Source: Candidatus Heimdallarchaeota archaeon LC_2 (lineage in GTDB: Archaea > Asgardarchaeota > Heimdallarchaeia > Heimdallarchaeales > Kariarchaeaceae). Taken from it: a stretch of DNA of 49,777 bases. The stretch is from NCBI GenBank assembly GCA_001940725.1, contig MDVR01000061.1, positions 1 to 49,777 of the forward strand, in the 5' to 3' direction. Both the position numbers and the translations under genes were made by a program. A model generated the notes under the pieces. It was not told the DNA's origin and searched no databases. It worked only from the letters and a program-made list of their open reading frames with translations. The number at the start of each line of letters is the position of its first letter. The stretch's first letter is position 1. This document shows, one piece after another, positions 36,017-45,722 of the stretch.

Positions 36017-38827
36017 TTAATGAATAAATGTTTGTAAATCAATAGTGTTCTCTTGATCTTCATCAATTAATTTCAAAGTAAATTTTCCAACATTTGATAT
36101 CTGAATTGAAAAAATCGTATTTTCATTGACCTTTATTAGATCCCTATGAATTCTATCGAAATTGAACATATTTTCATCGGATCTTCGATGATCTTGAAAA
36201 TCTGTATCTCTCATTGGAAATTTGTCTTTTTCATTGTTAAATACTGGGAATCTGGACCAGTAATCCAAGACAATATGTTCAAATCTTGCACCAAATCTTA
36301 TTTCAAAATTTTTATATTTATTAGAGACCATTTCACCACGCCTAATGATGGTTTCAAAGAGAGTTGAACCTTCTTGGGTCAATTTTAATAGATAATCTCT
36401 TTCTGGATAAAATTCCCAAGATTGATTAGATCCTGCAAGACAAGCCCCCAATGCGGGATATGCTTTATCACTTTCAATGAGAAGGGGAATATCACTAAAA
36501 TTTGTATACAAGTATTCTAAATAAGGAGGCCACTTGGCTCCATCTCCATGAATGAAAATAGTATCAATTTTTGATTTTTCAACACCTCTTTGAGCTGCCT
36601 TTATTATCACATTCCGGATTAATAGCTTGAATGTAGAGAATATGTCAGATTCAGCAAATTTTTCTTTTACATTTATTACATTTTCATTAGTTTCAGTATT
36701 CAGAGAATAAGTTCTCTCATTTTTCAGATTTGTTGATCCAACTAATTTACCTTCAAATTTATTTGCTAATTCATGTTTTAGTAGTTGAATGTCTGTATAT
36801 TTGGTATCATCTGTCTTTTTAGTTTTATTCAATGAAGCCAAAAATTCAGTAATTTTTTCAGATCCAAATTTAGTTGAAATCTTTGCAATCACGTGTGGTT
36901 GTCCTAGCTCCTTCTCCTTTATACGTTCAATTTCTATTCTTTTTCGACTTTTCTTGAAGTTAATAGAAGTAACTGCTGCACTCATTTGTGAACTTCCTAT
37001 ATCAATCATTAACAAATTACCTCGCTGATTAGCAACTTTTGATTCCGCTAACGACAATGCTGTAAGATTATCAACTAGAGTTATATTTTTAAAATGAAGT
37101 TTTTTACCTTGTGCTATTATCCATCTATGGAGGCTCAGTGGTAGTTCCATGGGATAAGTTAGTGATAAATTCTCTATGTTATGATTAATTTCTTTCTTTA
37201 AATCTGTAACAAGAGTACTAATGAAATGTTCATATGCTATTTGTGGAGAAATTTTTATATTTTGGATCCGCAATAATTTGATATTACCTGCATATAACCC
37301 ACCAATCCAATTTCTAAATGTCTGAGAGGAGTTTTCCAATCCATCTTCAATTACCTTAGATCCGATGATGAATTCATTCAAAGAGATAAAATGAATTAAA
37401 GACGGTAATTCCCAAGTTTGAAAATTTATATCACAATCCGGACCTGAAACTACACAGGCTTTTGTTATGTGATCTCCGATATCGATTCCCAAAACACATC
37501 CGCAGGTATCCATCTCATCCAATTCTAATTCTATTTCATCAGATTGTTTTAAATCCCACAATCGATATTCTCTTCCTCTATGCAAACTTGAAAGAAGCTC
37601 AAGAGCATTAACGGTTGATAATGACGATTTCTTTGATTTTTCTTTTAGACTAGGAATTATTTCTGTTACTGCTTCTGAATGATTACTTACAGGGAGTAAT
37701 ATAGCAGCCAATGCATCAATATCAAGAGTATATAGACCTGATTGATTTCTTACACTGAAATACAATCCATCTTCATCCATACTGAAACTGTTTGAATTGA
37801 CAGCAGGTATCATAAATTCTGCAATTTCTACTCCATTATTTGTGTAAATAGGGATATGTAATAATCCATCAATATCTGATTTTCTGATTGATTTTTGATA
37901 AATATGTAAATCAATATCTGGATTAACCAAATTAAAATGACCTCGTATTCTGACTTTCTTTGTCTGTATCCTATCTGGTCTGTTTATCAATTCTGGTGAA
38001 ATTAATAATTCAAATTGCCGATTGCGAATTTCGATATCTGTTAATGAGTTATATTTACTTCCAATTTTTTTGGAAACCGTCATCCACTTCAAATCACTTA
38101 CGTTATACCATCCCTTTGTTCCCAGCTGTTCAATCAAAGTTTCAAATATTTCGATATCAGATGCGTTTCTTGGGATCCACTTATCCTCAGCAAATATTTT
38201 CATCAGTTCACATATGAAAGGAAATGGATATTGTAATATGTTTTCCCACAAATACTCAAAATCTTTACTTCTAATTTTATCCAATATTGAAACATTGGAT
38301 ATTTTTTCGTCAGTAAAATTAATTTGGCTATTTAATGTAGTTTCATATCTTTCAAATGATTTTAGTTGATTAATTCGAGCAAAAAGTAAGCTCCCCATTA
38401 AGGGATCTAGATCTTTTACATACTGATCTATCAATTCTAGATCTGGATCTAATTCTTCTAGTAGATCCCATTTATTTAGCATTAAATATGTAGCCGCCAT
38501 AAGAGGCTGCGGCAATTCTGTTGATTTAATTATTGATTCAATATAATCAATTAATGTCGGAGAGGGATGATTGATCCATAAATCAATAATATCTTTTTTC
38601 TTCTCTTTAGGAAGCTCACTTCTCAAGGTTTTCATTGCAAGTTTACGAATTTCTTTTGATTCATGAGAACCAATGAATTCTAGAAGATGACTTAATAGAT
38701 TTTGGTTCCCCGATTGGCACCAGTCAATAAAGAGTGTTTCACACAATTCCAACTGTTCAGCAGTTGGTTTTTGCATGTATTTTTCAACTAATAATTGATA
38801 TGCTTGATGTTGTTGGTTCTCAGTCAT
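36017..38827 (-). CDS. Helical-repeat / Hsp70-type ATPase fusion
   Basis: A 936-residue protein. Residues 1-280 are HEAT/ARM-like helices (HESKEIRKLAMKTLRSELPK). A strand-rich section follows at 285-380. The region 445-800 carries the Hsp70/actin fold: phosphate-1 GIDIGDHITKACVV (447-460), phosphate-2 LMIDIGSSQMSAAV (606-619), an adenosine motif TIFIHGDGAKWPPYL (756-770) and a DnaK-like segment ITLVDNLTALSLAES. The C-terminus (FETIIRRGEMVSNKYKNFEI onward) could be an Hsp70-type beta substrate domain. Ordinary DnaK has no N-terminal helical-repeat domain. The ATPase role is inferred from the motifs; partner and client are unknown. It is divergent from the SF1 helicase gene across 399 bp. Confidence 0.82.
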   Translation of the reverse strand: MTENQQHQAYQLLVEKYMQKPTAEQLELCETLFIDWCQSGNQNLLSHLLEFIGSHESKEIRKLAMKTLRSELPKEKKKDIIDLWINHPSPTLIDYIESIIKSTELPQPLMAATYLMLNKWDLLEELDPDLELIDQYVKDLDPLMGSLLFARINQLKSFERYETTLNSQINFTDEKISNVSILDKIRSKDFEYLWENILQYPFPFICELMKIFAEDKWIPRNASDIEIFETLIEQLGTKGWYNVSDLKWMTVSKKIGSKYNSLTDIEIRNRQFELLISPELINRPDRIQTKKVRIRGHFNLVNPDIDLHIYQKSIRKSDIDGLLHIPIYTNNGVEIAEFMIPAVNSNSFSMDEDGLYFSVRNQSGLYTLDIDALAAILLPVSNHSEAVTEIIPSLKEKSKKSSLSTVNALELLSSLHRGREYRLWDLKQSDEIELELDEMDTCGCVLGIDIGDHITKACVVSGPDCDINFQTWELPSLIHFISLNEFIIGSKVIEDGLENSSQTFRNWIGGLYAGNIKLLRIQNIKISPQIAYEHFISTLVTDLKKEINHNIENLSLTYPMELPLSLHRWIIAQGKKLHFKNITLVDNLTALSLAESKVANQRGNLLMIDIGSSQMSAAVTSINFKKSRKRIEIERIKEKELGQPHVIAKISTKFGSEKITEFLASLNKTKKTDDTKYTDIQLLKHELANKFEGKLVGSTNLKNERTYSLNTETNENVINVKEKFAESDIFSTFKLLIRNVIIKAAQRGVEKSKIDTIFIHGDGAKWPPYLEYLYTNFSDIPLLIESDKAYPALGACLAGSNQSWEFYPERDYLLKLTQEGSTLFETIIRRGEMVSNKYKNFEIRFGARFEHIVLDYWSRFPVFNNEKDKFPMRDTDFQDHRRSDENMFNFDRIHRDLIKVNENTIFSIQISNVGKFTLKLIDEDQENTIDLQTFIH

Positions 38828-39226
38828 TGAAAGTCTCCAAAATTAAATATTTTCTAAAAGAGGATAAATTTTCATCCTAAAAAATAATAGTTATTTAAGT
38901 CTTAAAGAGCTAATTAGCTCATATCTCAAATAACATCGGGAATTAAATATTTATCTATTTGTAATCAGAGTAAATTAATATCCAAACCCTTGAAATGAGT
39001 ATTTAAATCTTGTATCAATTAAATGTTGACAATAATCATCAAATGAAAATCCCAATGTATAAAGTGTGATTTGAATATTGCAGTATTTTTGCTGATCTAC
39101 CCTTAAGCTATAAAGAGTTTTAAAAACAAATCTATTTCAAATAAATTGTAAAGCATACTTGGTTTTAGCCATTTTAAAGTAAGTTGAACGAAATTTACCC
39201 TTCAAAATTAGTGGAAGTTAAACATA

Positions 39227-41959
39227 TTGTCACAAAATAAAATTGTCACCATCATGAATGACCATGTAGGACGACCCGATCCTAAATCACCATTTTATCC
39301 CAAATCAGAATCAGTGTTTGATCTTGGAATTATTGCAACAAAAAAAGCGGCTTCTTTATTAGATCAAAATGATATTTCGATGGATATATTTTCAGGAAAA
39401 CCTAAAATATACGTGCAACAGGAGAAGGATCAATTATTTTTCCCCGAACATCTGGAAAGTATGGGGAGCGAGTCTGAAAAGAATCTCTTATTAGAAAAAT
39501 ATGTGTTGGACTTATTAATTCGAGAAAACCTATCTATTAAGCTTGAAACTCCCAGTTTTGGCGGAATCTTTAAGTGGTTGCCAAAAGATGAGGTTTTACT
39601 ATTAATAACCGTATATAAACTTGATCCATCAAGATCTAGACAAAGAAAAGCACCAAAAACAATGTTTTCCTTGAAATGTCGAGCTATGGATAGACAAGAT
39701 AGTACTTTCCAATCTTATCCAAAGCAACTTGCGAGGCTCCTTTACTTCGCATTTCTTGATTACAAGAAATTGAAAAAAGATCAATTCGATTCTTCTTACA
39801 AAAAAATCTTGGACAATTATTTTAGACCATTTGAAAATTTTTTGTATAATGAGAGATTATCAATACGAGATCCAAAATATCGACCCAAATGTAAATATGT
39901 AAAGCGGACCATTGAAAATGATAAAATTAAAGATGACCGTGTGTTTCTTGAGGTTGAAGACCCTCCAAGACAAATAATTGAAGCGGGAAATTCAGTGGTT
40001 CCTGGAAGTGAATCACATAATAAATTTACTTCAGCTCGAATCTCTGATTATGATGAGTTTAATTCATTACTAATATTCGAAGAAGGTTACAAGTTGAGAG
40101 ACTGGCCTGAAAAAGGAACACTCCTTTTGGAAGGAGATATGGCAAGTAACAGAAGAAAATGGAATGCCATTAGAAAAATAAAATCTAGAGGCTTGCAAGC
40201 TCATGCAAAGTTAGCAGATGCTTTAATGCGCCCTTGGGGTCTCCCAAACGTGTTATCTGCCCCCCGAACGTATTTTAATACAGATATCTCACACGATAAT
40301 GTTGAATCCCACCCTCAAGCGACCGCTATTGATATAGCACTATCAAATAATGATGTAACATTAATTCATGGGCCTCCAGGTACTGGTAAAACCACTGTGA
40401 TCGTTGAAATAATTCGGCATGTTATTGCTAATGGAGGAAGGGTTATTATGTGCGCTCCTACGCATGTTGCAGTTGATAATGTACTTGAACGAACGATGGA
40501 TATCAAGGGGATCTCAGCAGTTCGGGTAGGAGGAACTGCATACATGGATGATGAGTTACAACAATTCAGATTACAAGAAAAAATCCGGTCTCTTGATCAA
40601 GTAATGCCATCATTAACATTAGTAAAAGGTGATGATAAAGAGCTTAAAGAAATTCAACAATCTTTTATTACTGAAATGGAGGATAAGGGAAAATTTTTCT
40701 TAGAAAAATTAACTATAGATCAAGCAAATTTAGTTTGTGGAACAACCATTGGAATAGCGCGTTTTGAACCACCTAGCGATAACCCTATTGATTTTGATGT
40801 GATGATAATAGATGAAGCGAGTAAAACCACTGTGATGGAATTTTTAGTTCCTGCAGTAAGAGCTAAGAAATGGGTGTTAGTAGGAGATCATAGACAATTA
40901 CCACCTTATGTAAATGAGCAAGAAATTAGAATATATGTCCAAAGGTTTTTTGAAAATATATTAAAACAAGAAAATGATAATGGGAATGGGGACAATCAAG
41001 AATTTGAAAGTGATCCATCAATTTATGATGAAAAAACGAATAACCTAATTGCAAGTCTTCGACGATATCATGAAGAAACTCATGCACTTAGTGAGGGCCA
41101 GGTTGAGCATCATTGGAATAGGATAATTGAATTGTTTGAGTATGCCAAAAAACCAATTGTTAGTTTAGAAGAAATGGTTAATTTTGCACTAGGAAGCTGT
41201 TTTCACTATTTTCTTAAACAGTTAGATCCATCAAGAAATGCAAGGTTAATAGTTCAACATAGAATGCCCTCTCTCCTTGCTGATTTTATTGATAAATCAA
41301 TATACAAAGGTTACTTGAAAACATCTGTCCTAGCTGCAACCCATGGTTTTAATCTTCCTGCTATAAAATCGCTGAGAATAGATGAAATTAATTCACCTAT
41401 GGCTTTTATCTCAACAGAAAGACTATCTGGTAATGAAGAATCTCCTGGCAAGTATAAAGGTTATTTTAATACTGCAGAATCTGAAGTTATAGCAGAAATA
41501 ATTTCTGAGTTTATTAAAATAGATGTAAAAAAATTAGGATATAGTAAGTCCAATCCCATGACTATTGGTGTAATTACATATTATGCAGGTCAATCAAGAG
41601 AAATCAATAGAGTATTCAGAACGGTTGAGGAATTAGAGAAAGAAAGAGGATGGCGATATAAAGCTGCTAACCAGCCGATAAAAGTTAGAGTCAGTATTGT
41701 CGATCGTTTTCAAGGGCAGGAGCAGGATATAGTCATTTTAAGTCTTACTCGCAGCAACAAAAATGGAATAATTGGATTTCTTAAAAATATGCAAAGAGTG
41801 AATGTTAGTCTTTCAAGAGCAAAACAAAATCTTTTGATTGTTGGAAATGCAAGGTTCTTTGCTAAAACTAGAATTAAACCAGATCCGATTTTAAAAGAAC
41901 TAGCTAAGTATGCAATTCGTAAAAATATTGTTTACTATGCCATGGAGGATAATGATTAA
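39227..41959 (+). CDS. SF1 helicase of the UPF1/DNA2/IGHMBP2 type
   Basis: A 910-residue helicase. A roughly 350-residue N-terminal region without known domains precedes motif I HGPPGTGKTT (381-390), Ia MCAPTHVAVDNVLER, II MIIDEAS, III VGDHRQLPP, IV RLIVQHRMPSLL, V VRVSIVDRFQGQEQDIVI and VI MQRVNVSLSRAK. These match the SF1B UPF1-like helicases that unwind DNA or RNA 5' to 3'. An insertion between III and IV (about residues 565-660) is acidic and helical. The start is TTG 39227 or ATG 39254. The next gene begins in the stop codon (TAATG), a tight coupling. The 399-bp divergent gap upstream (38828-39226) has AT-rich promoter-like sequence but no clear site. Confidence 0.9.
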   Translation: MSQNKIVTIMNDHVGRPDPKSPFYPKSESVFDLGIIATKKAASLLDQNDISMDIFSGKPKIYVQQEKDQLFFPEHLESMGSESEKNLLLEKYVLDLLIRENLSIKLETPSFGGIFKWLPKDEVLLLITVYKLDPSRSRQRKAPKTMFSLKCRAMDRQDSTFQSYPKQLARLLYFAFLDYKKLKKDQFDSSYKKILDNYFRPFENFLYNERLSIRDPKYRPKCKYVKRTIENDKIKDDRVFLEVEDPPRQIIEAGNSVVPGSESHNKFTSARISDYDEFNSLLIFEEGYKLRDWPEKGTLLLEGDMASNRRKWNAIRKIKSRGLQAHAKLADALMRPWGLPNVLSAPRTYFNTDISHDNVESHPQATAIDIALSNNDVTLIHGPPGTGKTTVIVEIIRHVIANGGRVIMCAPTHVAVDNVLERTMDIKGISAVRVGGTAYMDDELQQFRLQEKIRSLDQVMPSLTLVKGDDKELKEIQQSFITEMEDKGKFFLEKLTIDQANLVCGTTIGIARFEPPSDNPIDFDVMIIDEASKTTVMEFLVPAVRAKKWVLVGDHRQLPPYVNEQEIRIYVQRFFENILKQENDNGNGDNQEFESDPSIYDEKTNNLIASLRRYHEETHALSEGQVEHHWNRIIELFEYAKKPIVSLEEMVNFALGSCFHYFLKQLDPSRNARLIVQHRMPSLLADFIDKSIYKGYLKTSVLAATHGFNLPAIKSLRIDEINSPMAFISTERLSGNEESPGKYKGYFNTAESEVIAEIISEFIKIDVKKLGYSKSNPMTIGVITYYAGQSREINRVFRTVEELEKERGWRYKAANQPIKVRVSIVDRFQGQEQDIVILSLTRSNKNGIIGFLKNMQRVNVSLSRAKQNLLIVGNARFFAKTRIKPDPILKELAKYAIRKNIVYYAMEDND

Positions 41960-43653
41960 TGTCAAAAGCTATTCGTGACTGGTGTGTAGGACGAAAAATC
42001 TATCCGAATATATTTTTTAATAAAGTTTCTAATGTTGGAGTATTTTCAATTTCACAAGTTGAGGCTGAAATTCATCAACAACTCGAACCTCTTGAAAAAT
42101 TATGTTTGAAGATGCTTATCACTTTTAAGAAAGTTACCCGTATTGAAGTTCATGTATTTAGTGGCATGTCACTTTCTATTTGTGAAAGTGCTTTACAAAA
42201 ATTGGAATCCATTGAATTAATTGAAATTGTAGATTACGATGATAATGTGCTTTCTGAAAATCTCTCTCGTCTAGAAAATGAATCTGGCAGTGATTGGAGA
42301 AGGTCTGAAATTACCGAATTATTGAAACGCACATTTATAAAGCAGTTTCAAATAACTAAATCTGGATTCCAATCCATTAAGGATGAAGGAAAAACCGTTG
42401 TTGATTTAGTTGACTTGAATATAATGATTACAGGGAATCCATTTTATGTTTTTATTGATAAAGTTCGTTTGAAGCCACAAGGTTTTGATGAACTACCAAT
42501 GTCTTCAGATTTAACATTTACTGTATTAAACTTAGTTAAGTCAATTCAAGAGAGATCGGGAATCACTCCAATTTCTATTACAAATCATTCAATATCACAG
42601 GGAAGGGAGGTTGTGACTTCAAATTACTGGATAGCTGTGGAAAATTTAAATCGGAAAAAAGATCACAATAGATTTCATACATTTTTAAGTAGTAATTCCT
42701 TTGATCGTTGGGTAAGACCTCCTTGGCATGATGACTTCTCAAATTATTTACCTGAGTTTGATGACACAATTAATATAGTTCACAAATCACTAGAATCAAC
42801 ATTTGATATGGTAGGAGAAGTGATCAGTGAGGGATTATCATTAAACAAAGATAAAATATCTTGGACTCTAAAATCAGATTTAGAAATGTTATTATTGATA
42901 AATTCAGTTAAACCAGAACTAATTAAAGAGATTGAACCCGAAATTAGGTTAAAAATTCCTGATTACCCTTGGTTTTTGATTTTGATATTGAAACTAGATT
43001 CTTTTGATGATTTATCTAATCAAGCCCTGACAGCTGCGAGATTCCATGCGAACATAACGAGAAAAGGTTTCAATGTGGACAAGGGATATAAGACCTGGCA
43101 AAAAATCTTTAACAAATGGAAGAAAAAAACCAGTTATACTAAATATGAAAATACTCTGAAATTATTAGTAGAGCATGATTGCCTCACAGAAAGATTACCT
43201 GATATTTCCATGATCTACATTGATTTAGATGCTTTTCTTAGTTATAACAAGAGGGGGAGTCAAGAATGGAATTTTTCTAGAATAAGACAGCTTGATAAGT
43301 TACTAGATAAAGCATCAATTACTAATCGAACGTATTTGGCAAGTTCTGACTTCCACAATAAAATTGACGAAGAAGATATAGCTACTCAATGGGAAAAAGA
43401 TCACAATCTTGAGATAATAGATAGAGATTGGGAAATCCATCCTGGAATAGTATCAGCAGCTCAAGAAAACTGCCATTATTTAGGTAATAGAAATATCCCC
43501 TCATCTGATGAATATAAGGAGTTACGTAGACATTCAAGAAATATTAAATTTCATTTTGACAAGAAAACCCTACTCATTCGAGGAATTGAGCCCTTTTATG
43601 ATTTTAAGAATGAAAATGTAATCGACAAATTATATATCCTTCATTACGAATAG
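41959..43653 (+). CDS. Helicase partner, winged helix and possible PIN/NYN-like end
   Basis: A 564-residue protein whose ATG overlaps the helicase stop by one base, so the two are made together. Residues 44-95 look like a winged helix (LEKLCLKMLITFKKV, then ALQKLESIELIEIVD). The middle is helical, without known motifs. The last 160 residues resemble a PIN/NYN nuclease: a hydrophobic strand with acidic residues (MIYIDLDAF, Asp422/424), a helix, a strand TYLASSDF, then IDEED (470-473) and SSDEYKELR (Asp517). That assignment is a pattern guess; no family is recognised with certainty. If right, this is a helicase-nuclease pair acting on RNA or DNA. Confidence 0.75.
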   Translation: MSKAIRDWCVGRKIYPNIFFNKVSNVGVFSISQVEAEIHQQLEPLEKLCLKMLITFKKVTRIEVHVFSGMSLSICESALQKLESIELIEIVDYDDNVLSENLSRLENESGSDWRRSEITELLKRTFIKQFQITKSGFQSIKDEGKTVVDLVDLNIMITGNPFYVFIDKVRLKPQGFDELPMSSDLTFTVLNLVKSIQERSGITPISITNHSISQGREVVTSNYWIAVENLNRKKDHNRFHTFLSSNSFDRWVRPPWHDDFSNYLPEFDDTINIVHKSLESTFDMVGEVISEGLSLNKDKISWTLKSDLEMLLLINSVKPELIKEIEPEIRLKIPDYPWFLILILKLDSFDDLSNQALTAARFHANITRKGFNVDKGYKTWQKIFNKWKKKTSYTKYENTLKLLVEHDCLTERLPDISMIYIDLDAFLSYNKRGSQEWNFSRIRQLDKLLDKASITNRTYLASSDFHNKIDEEDIATQWEKDHNLEIIDRDWEIHPGIVSAAQENCHYLGNRNIPSSDEYKELRRHSRNIKFHFDKKTLLIRGIEPFYDFKNENVIDKLYILHYE

Positions 43654-43701
43654 AGAAGAATAAATCGATTAATTCAAGAAATCACATTTATTTTAAAGCA
43701 T

Positions 43702-44538
43702 GTGGCGGAATTTTCCATTCGTGAAGTTACAAATATGACTGAAATACGCGGAATAGTAGAAGTTCAAAGACAAGCTTGGCAAATGGCCGATCTCGAGGTT
43801 GTAGCCACATTTGAAATGAAAGCTGTTGCATCATTTGGAACCGTATTGATCGCAGTAGATAATACAGATAAAGTAATAGGTTTCATTTATGCTTTCCCAT
43901 ATTTTCCGGATATGCACTATTCACATATGATGGCGACTTTACCAGAATGGCAAGGAAGAGGTGTAGGTTTTGCGATGAAGAAACGCCATCGAGAAATAGC
44001 ATTAAAGTCCGAAGTTAAAATTAACAAAATTGTGTGGACTGTTGACCCCTTACTTACAAATAACTCTTATCTTAATTTTTCCAAACTTGGCGGTGTATGT
44101 TCAACTTATTATCCTGATTATTATGGAGATGCTGGAGAGGTTGGTATTTACAACGGTATTGAAACTGATCGTTTTTTGTTAGAATGGCCAATAAATGATG
44201 AACGGGTTGAACGAAGAATGCAAGATTATCATATTGATCGTATTAATATTACAACTTTATTGAAAAGAAGTCCTGTATTAAATTCAATTCATGATGATAG
44301 ATTTGTTGAAAAAAATATAGAGGGTAATATAGGGCGATTTTCAGTGGAAGTTCCAGCAAATTATCAGAAATTAAAAGATGCATCACTCGAAATTGCGAAA
44401 GAATGGCGATTAAAATTCAGAGAAATCTGTCAATCACATTTTAAATCTGGTTGGGAAATTATTGATTTTCATTCCTTTATCATAAAAGGTGAACGAAGAA
44501 ATTATTATGAATTCACTTTAAAGACAAATCATGGATAG
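43702..44538 (+). CDS. GNAT acyltransferase (COG3375-like)
   Basis: A 278-residue GNAT-fold protein. The acetyl-CoA loop is LPEWQGRGVGFAMKKRHR, and the early segment IRGIVEVQRQAWQMADLEVV together with FIYAFPYFPD, then HSHMMA-like HYSHMMATL, is typical of the long COG3375 group. It starts at GTG; the ATG two bases upstream is out of frame. Its stop overlaps the start of the racemase-like enolase gene by 8 bp. In some bacteria such a GNAT acts as an N-succinyltransferase for D-amino acids beside an N-succinylamino-acid racemase, and the same pairing here suggests that role. Confidence 0.87.
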   Translation: MAEFSIREVTNMTEIRGIVEVQRQAWQMADLEVVATFEMKAVASFGTVLIAVDNTDKVIGFIYAFPYFPDMHYSHMMATLPEWQGRGVGFAMKKRHREIALKSEVKINKIVWTVDPLLTNNSYLNFSKLGGVCSTYYPDYYGDAGEVGIYNGIETDRFLLEWPINDERVERRMQDYHIDRINITTLLKRSPVLNSIHDDRFVEKNIEGNIGRFSVEVPANYQKLKDASLEIAKEWRLKFREICQSHFKSGWEIIDFHSFIIKGERRNYYEFTLKTNHG

Positions 44539-45670
44539 ACTCAAGTTTTCACTTCACCGAATAGAATTTATAGAAATCGAAATGCCGTTGGTTCATCCCT
44601 TTCGAACATCTTTTGGTAGTGAAACTCACACACAAGCTATTATTGTAAAAATTACTGATAATGAAGGAAATATCGGGTGGGGTGAAACTGCAGTTTCTGA
44701 TAATCCAGGGTATTGCTATGAAACAGTAAAAACCGCTTGGCATATTCAAAATGATTTTCTTTTTCCAATAATGAAATCTTATCATGAAGAAAATGAAATA
44801 ATTAACATTCCAGAACTGCTTGGTAAATGGAGTACAGTTAGAGGTCATGAATTCGCCAAGGGTGGGATTGAGGCTGCATTATGGGCACTGAAATCAGAAC
44901 AAGACAATAAATCACTAGGAGTAATCTACGGTGCTTCAAAATCAGAAATTCCTACTGGTGTATCTATTGGTATCCAGGATACAATTCCTCAACTCATTGG
45001 TCGAATTGGAACCTTTTTGGATCAAGGTTATCATCGAATAAAAATAAAAATTGAACCAGGGTGGGATTATGAGCCAATTAAAGCAATAAGAAAAGAATAT
45101 GGTGATATTCAATTAATGGTTGATGCAAATTCTGCTTATACACTATCCACCAGGGATTTGGAGATCATGAAATCCTTAGATAAATTCGAACTAACGATGA
45201 TCGAACAACCATTGGCATATAATGATATTTTACGTCACCAAGAACTGCAAGCTGAATTAAATACTCCCATCTGTTTGGATGAGTCTATACATAATCCTGA
45301 TGATGCCAAACTAGCATTAGAAATGGATTGTTGCAGGATTATTAATATTAAACCAGGTAGAGTTGGAGGTTATTGGAATGCGCTTCAAATCGCCAAGGAT
45401 GCAGGACCCGGGAAAGTATGGTGTGGAGGAATGCTAGAAACAGGGATTGGTCGAATTCATAATCTTTTCTTACAAGCAAATGATAATTTCATAATTCCAG
45501 GAGATACTTCAGGTAGTAATAGGTACTATGCTAAAGATATTATTGATCCTGAAGTAAAAGTAAATTCTAGAGGTTATATAGCAGTGCCCGAGGAAAAAGG
45601 CCTAGGTTTTAATGTAAGGGAAGATAGAATTGTTGATTATTCTAGACAAGCCATATCAATGAAATTTTAA
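44531..45670 (+). CDS. N-acylamino-acid racemase / o-succinylbenzoate synthase-like enolase
   Basis: A 379-residue enolase-superfamily enzyme. Its capping domain opens IEFIEIEMPLVHPFRTSFG. The barrel shows K-x-K at 171-173 (HRIKIKIEPGW), the metal ligands Asp198 (MVDANSAY), Glu225 (MIEQPLAY) and Asp250 (CLDESIHN), and the second lysine Lys274 (NIKPGRVGG), followed by GMLETGIGR. This residue set is that of OSBS/NSAR proteins. No menaquinone genes are nearby, while an acyltransferase gene overlaps its start, so racemisation of N-succinyl amino acids is more likely than menaquinone synthesis. Confidence 0.9.
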   Translation: MDRLKFSLHRIEFIEIEMPLVHPFRTSFGSETHTQAIIVKITDNEGNIGWGETAVSDNPGYCYETVKTAWHIQNDFLFPIMKSYHEENEIINIPELLGKWSTVRGHEFAKGGIEAALWALKSEQDNKSLGVIYGASKSEIPTGVSIGIQDTIPQLIGRIGTFLDQGYHRIKIKIEPGWDYEPIKAIRKEYGDIQLMVDANSAYTLSTRDLEIMKSLDKFELTMIEQPLAYNDILRHQELQAELNTPICLDESIHNPDDAKLALEMDCCRIINIKPGRVGGYWNALQIAKDAGPGKVWCGGMLETGIGRIHNLFLQANDNFIIPGDTSGSNRYYAKDIIDPEVKVNSRGYIAVPEEKGLGFNVREDRIVDYSRQAISMKF

Positions 45671-45722
45671 TAATTGAAAGTATAACAATTTAAATTTCAG
45701 TGTTATTTTCATTTATTTACCT

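Noticed and set aside
36789..38369. Plus-strand reading frames inside the Hsp70-fusion gene
   Set aside because: They lie opposite a well-supported gene and show no domain or codon pattern of their own.
39227..43653. Naming the helicase locus as a known defence system such as Mokosh
   Set aside because: No PLD or kinase domain is seen, and the partner protein does not match; only the helicase class is shared.
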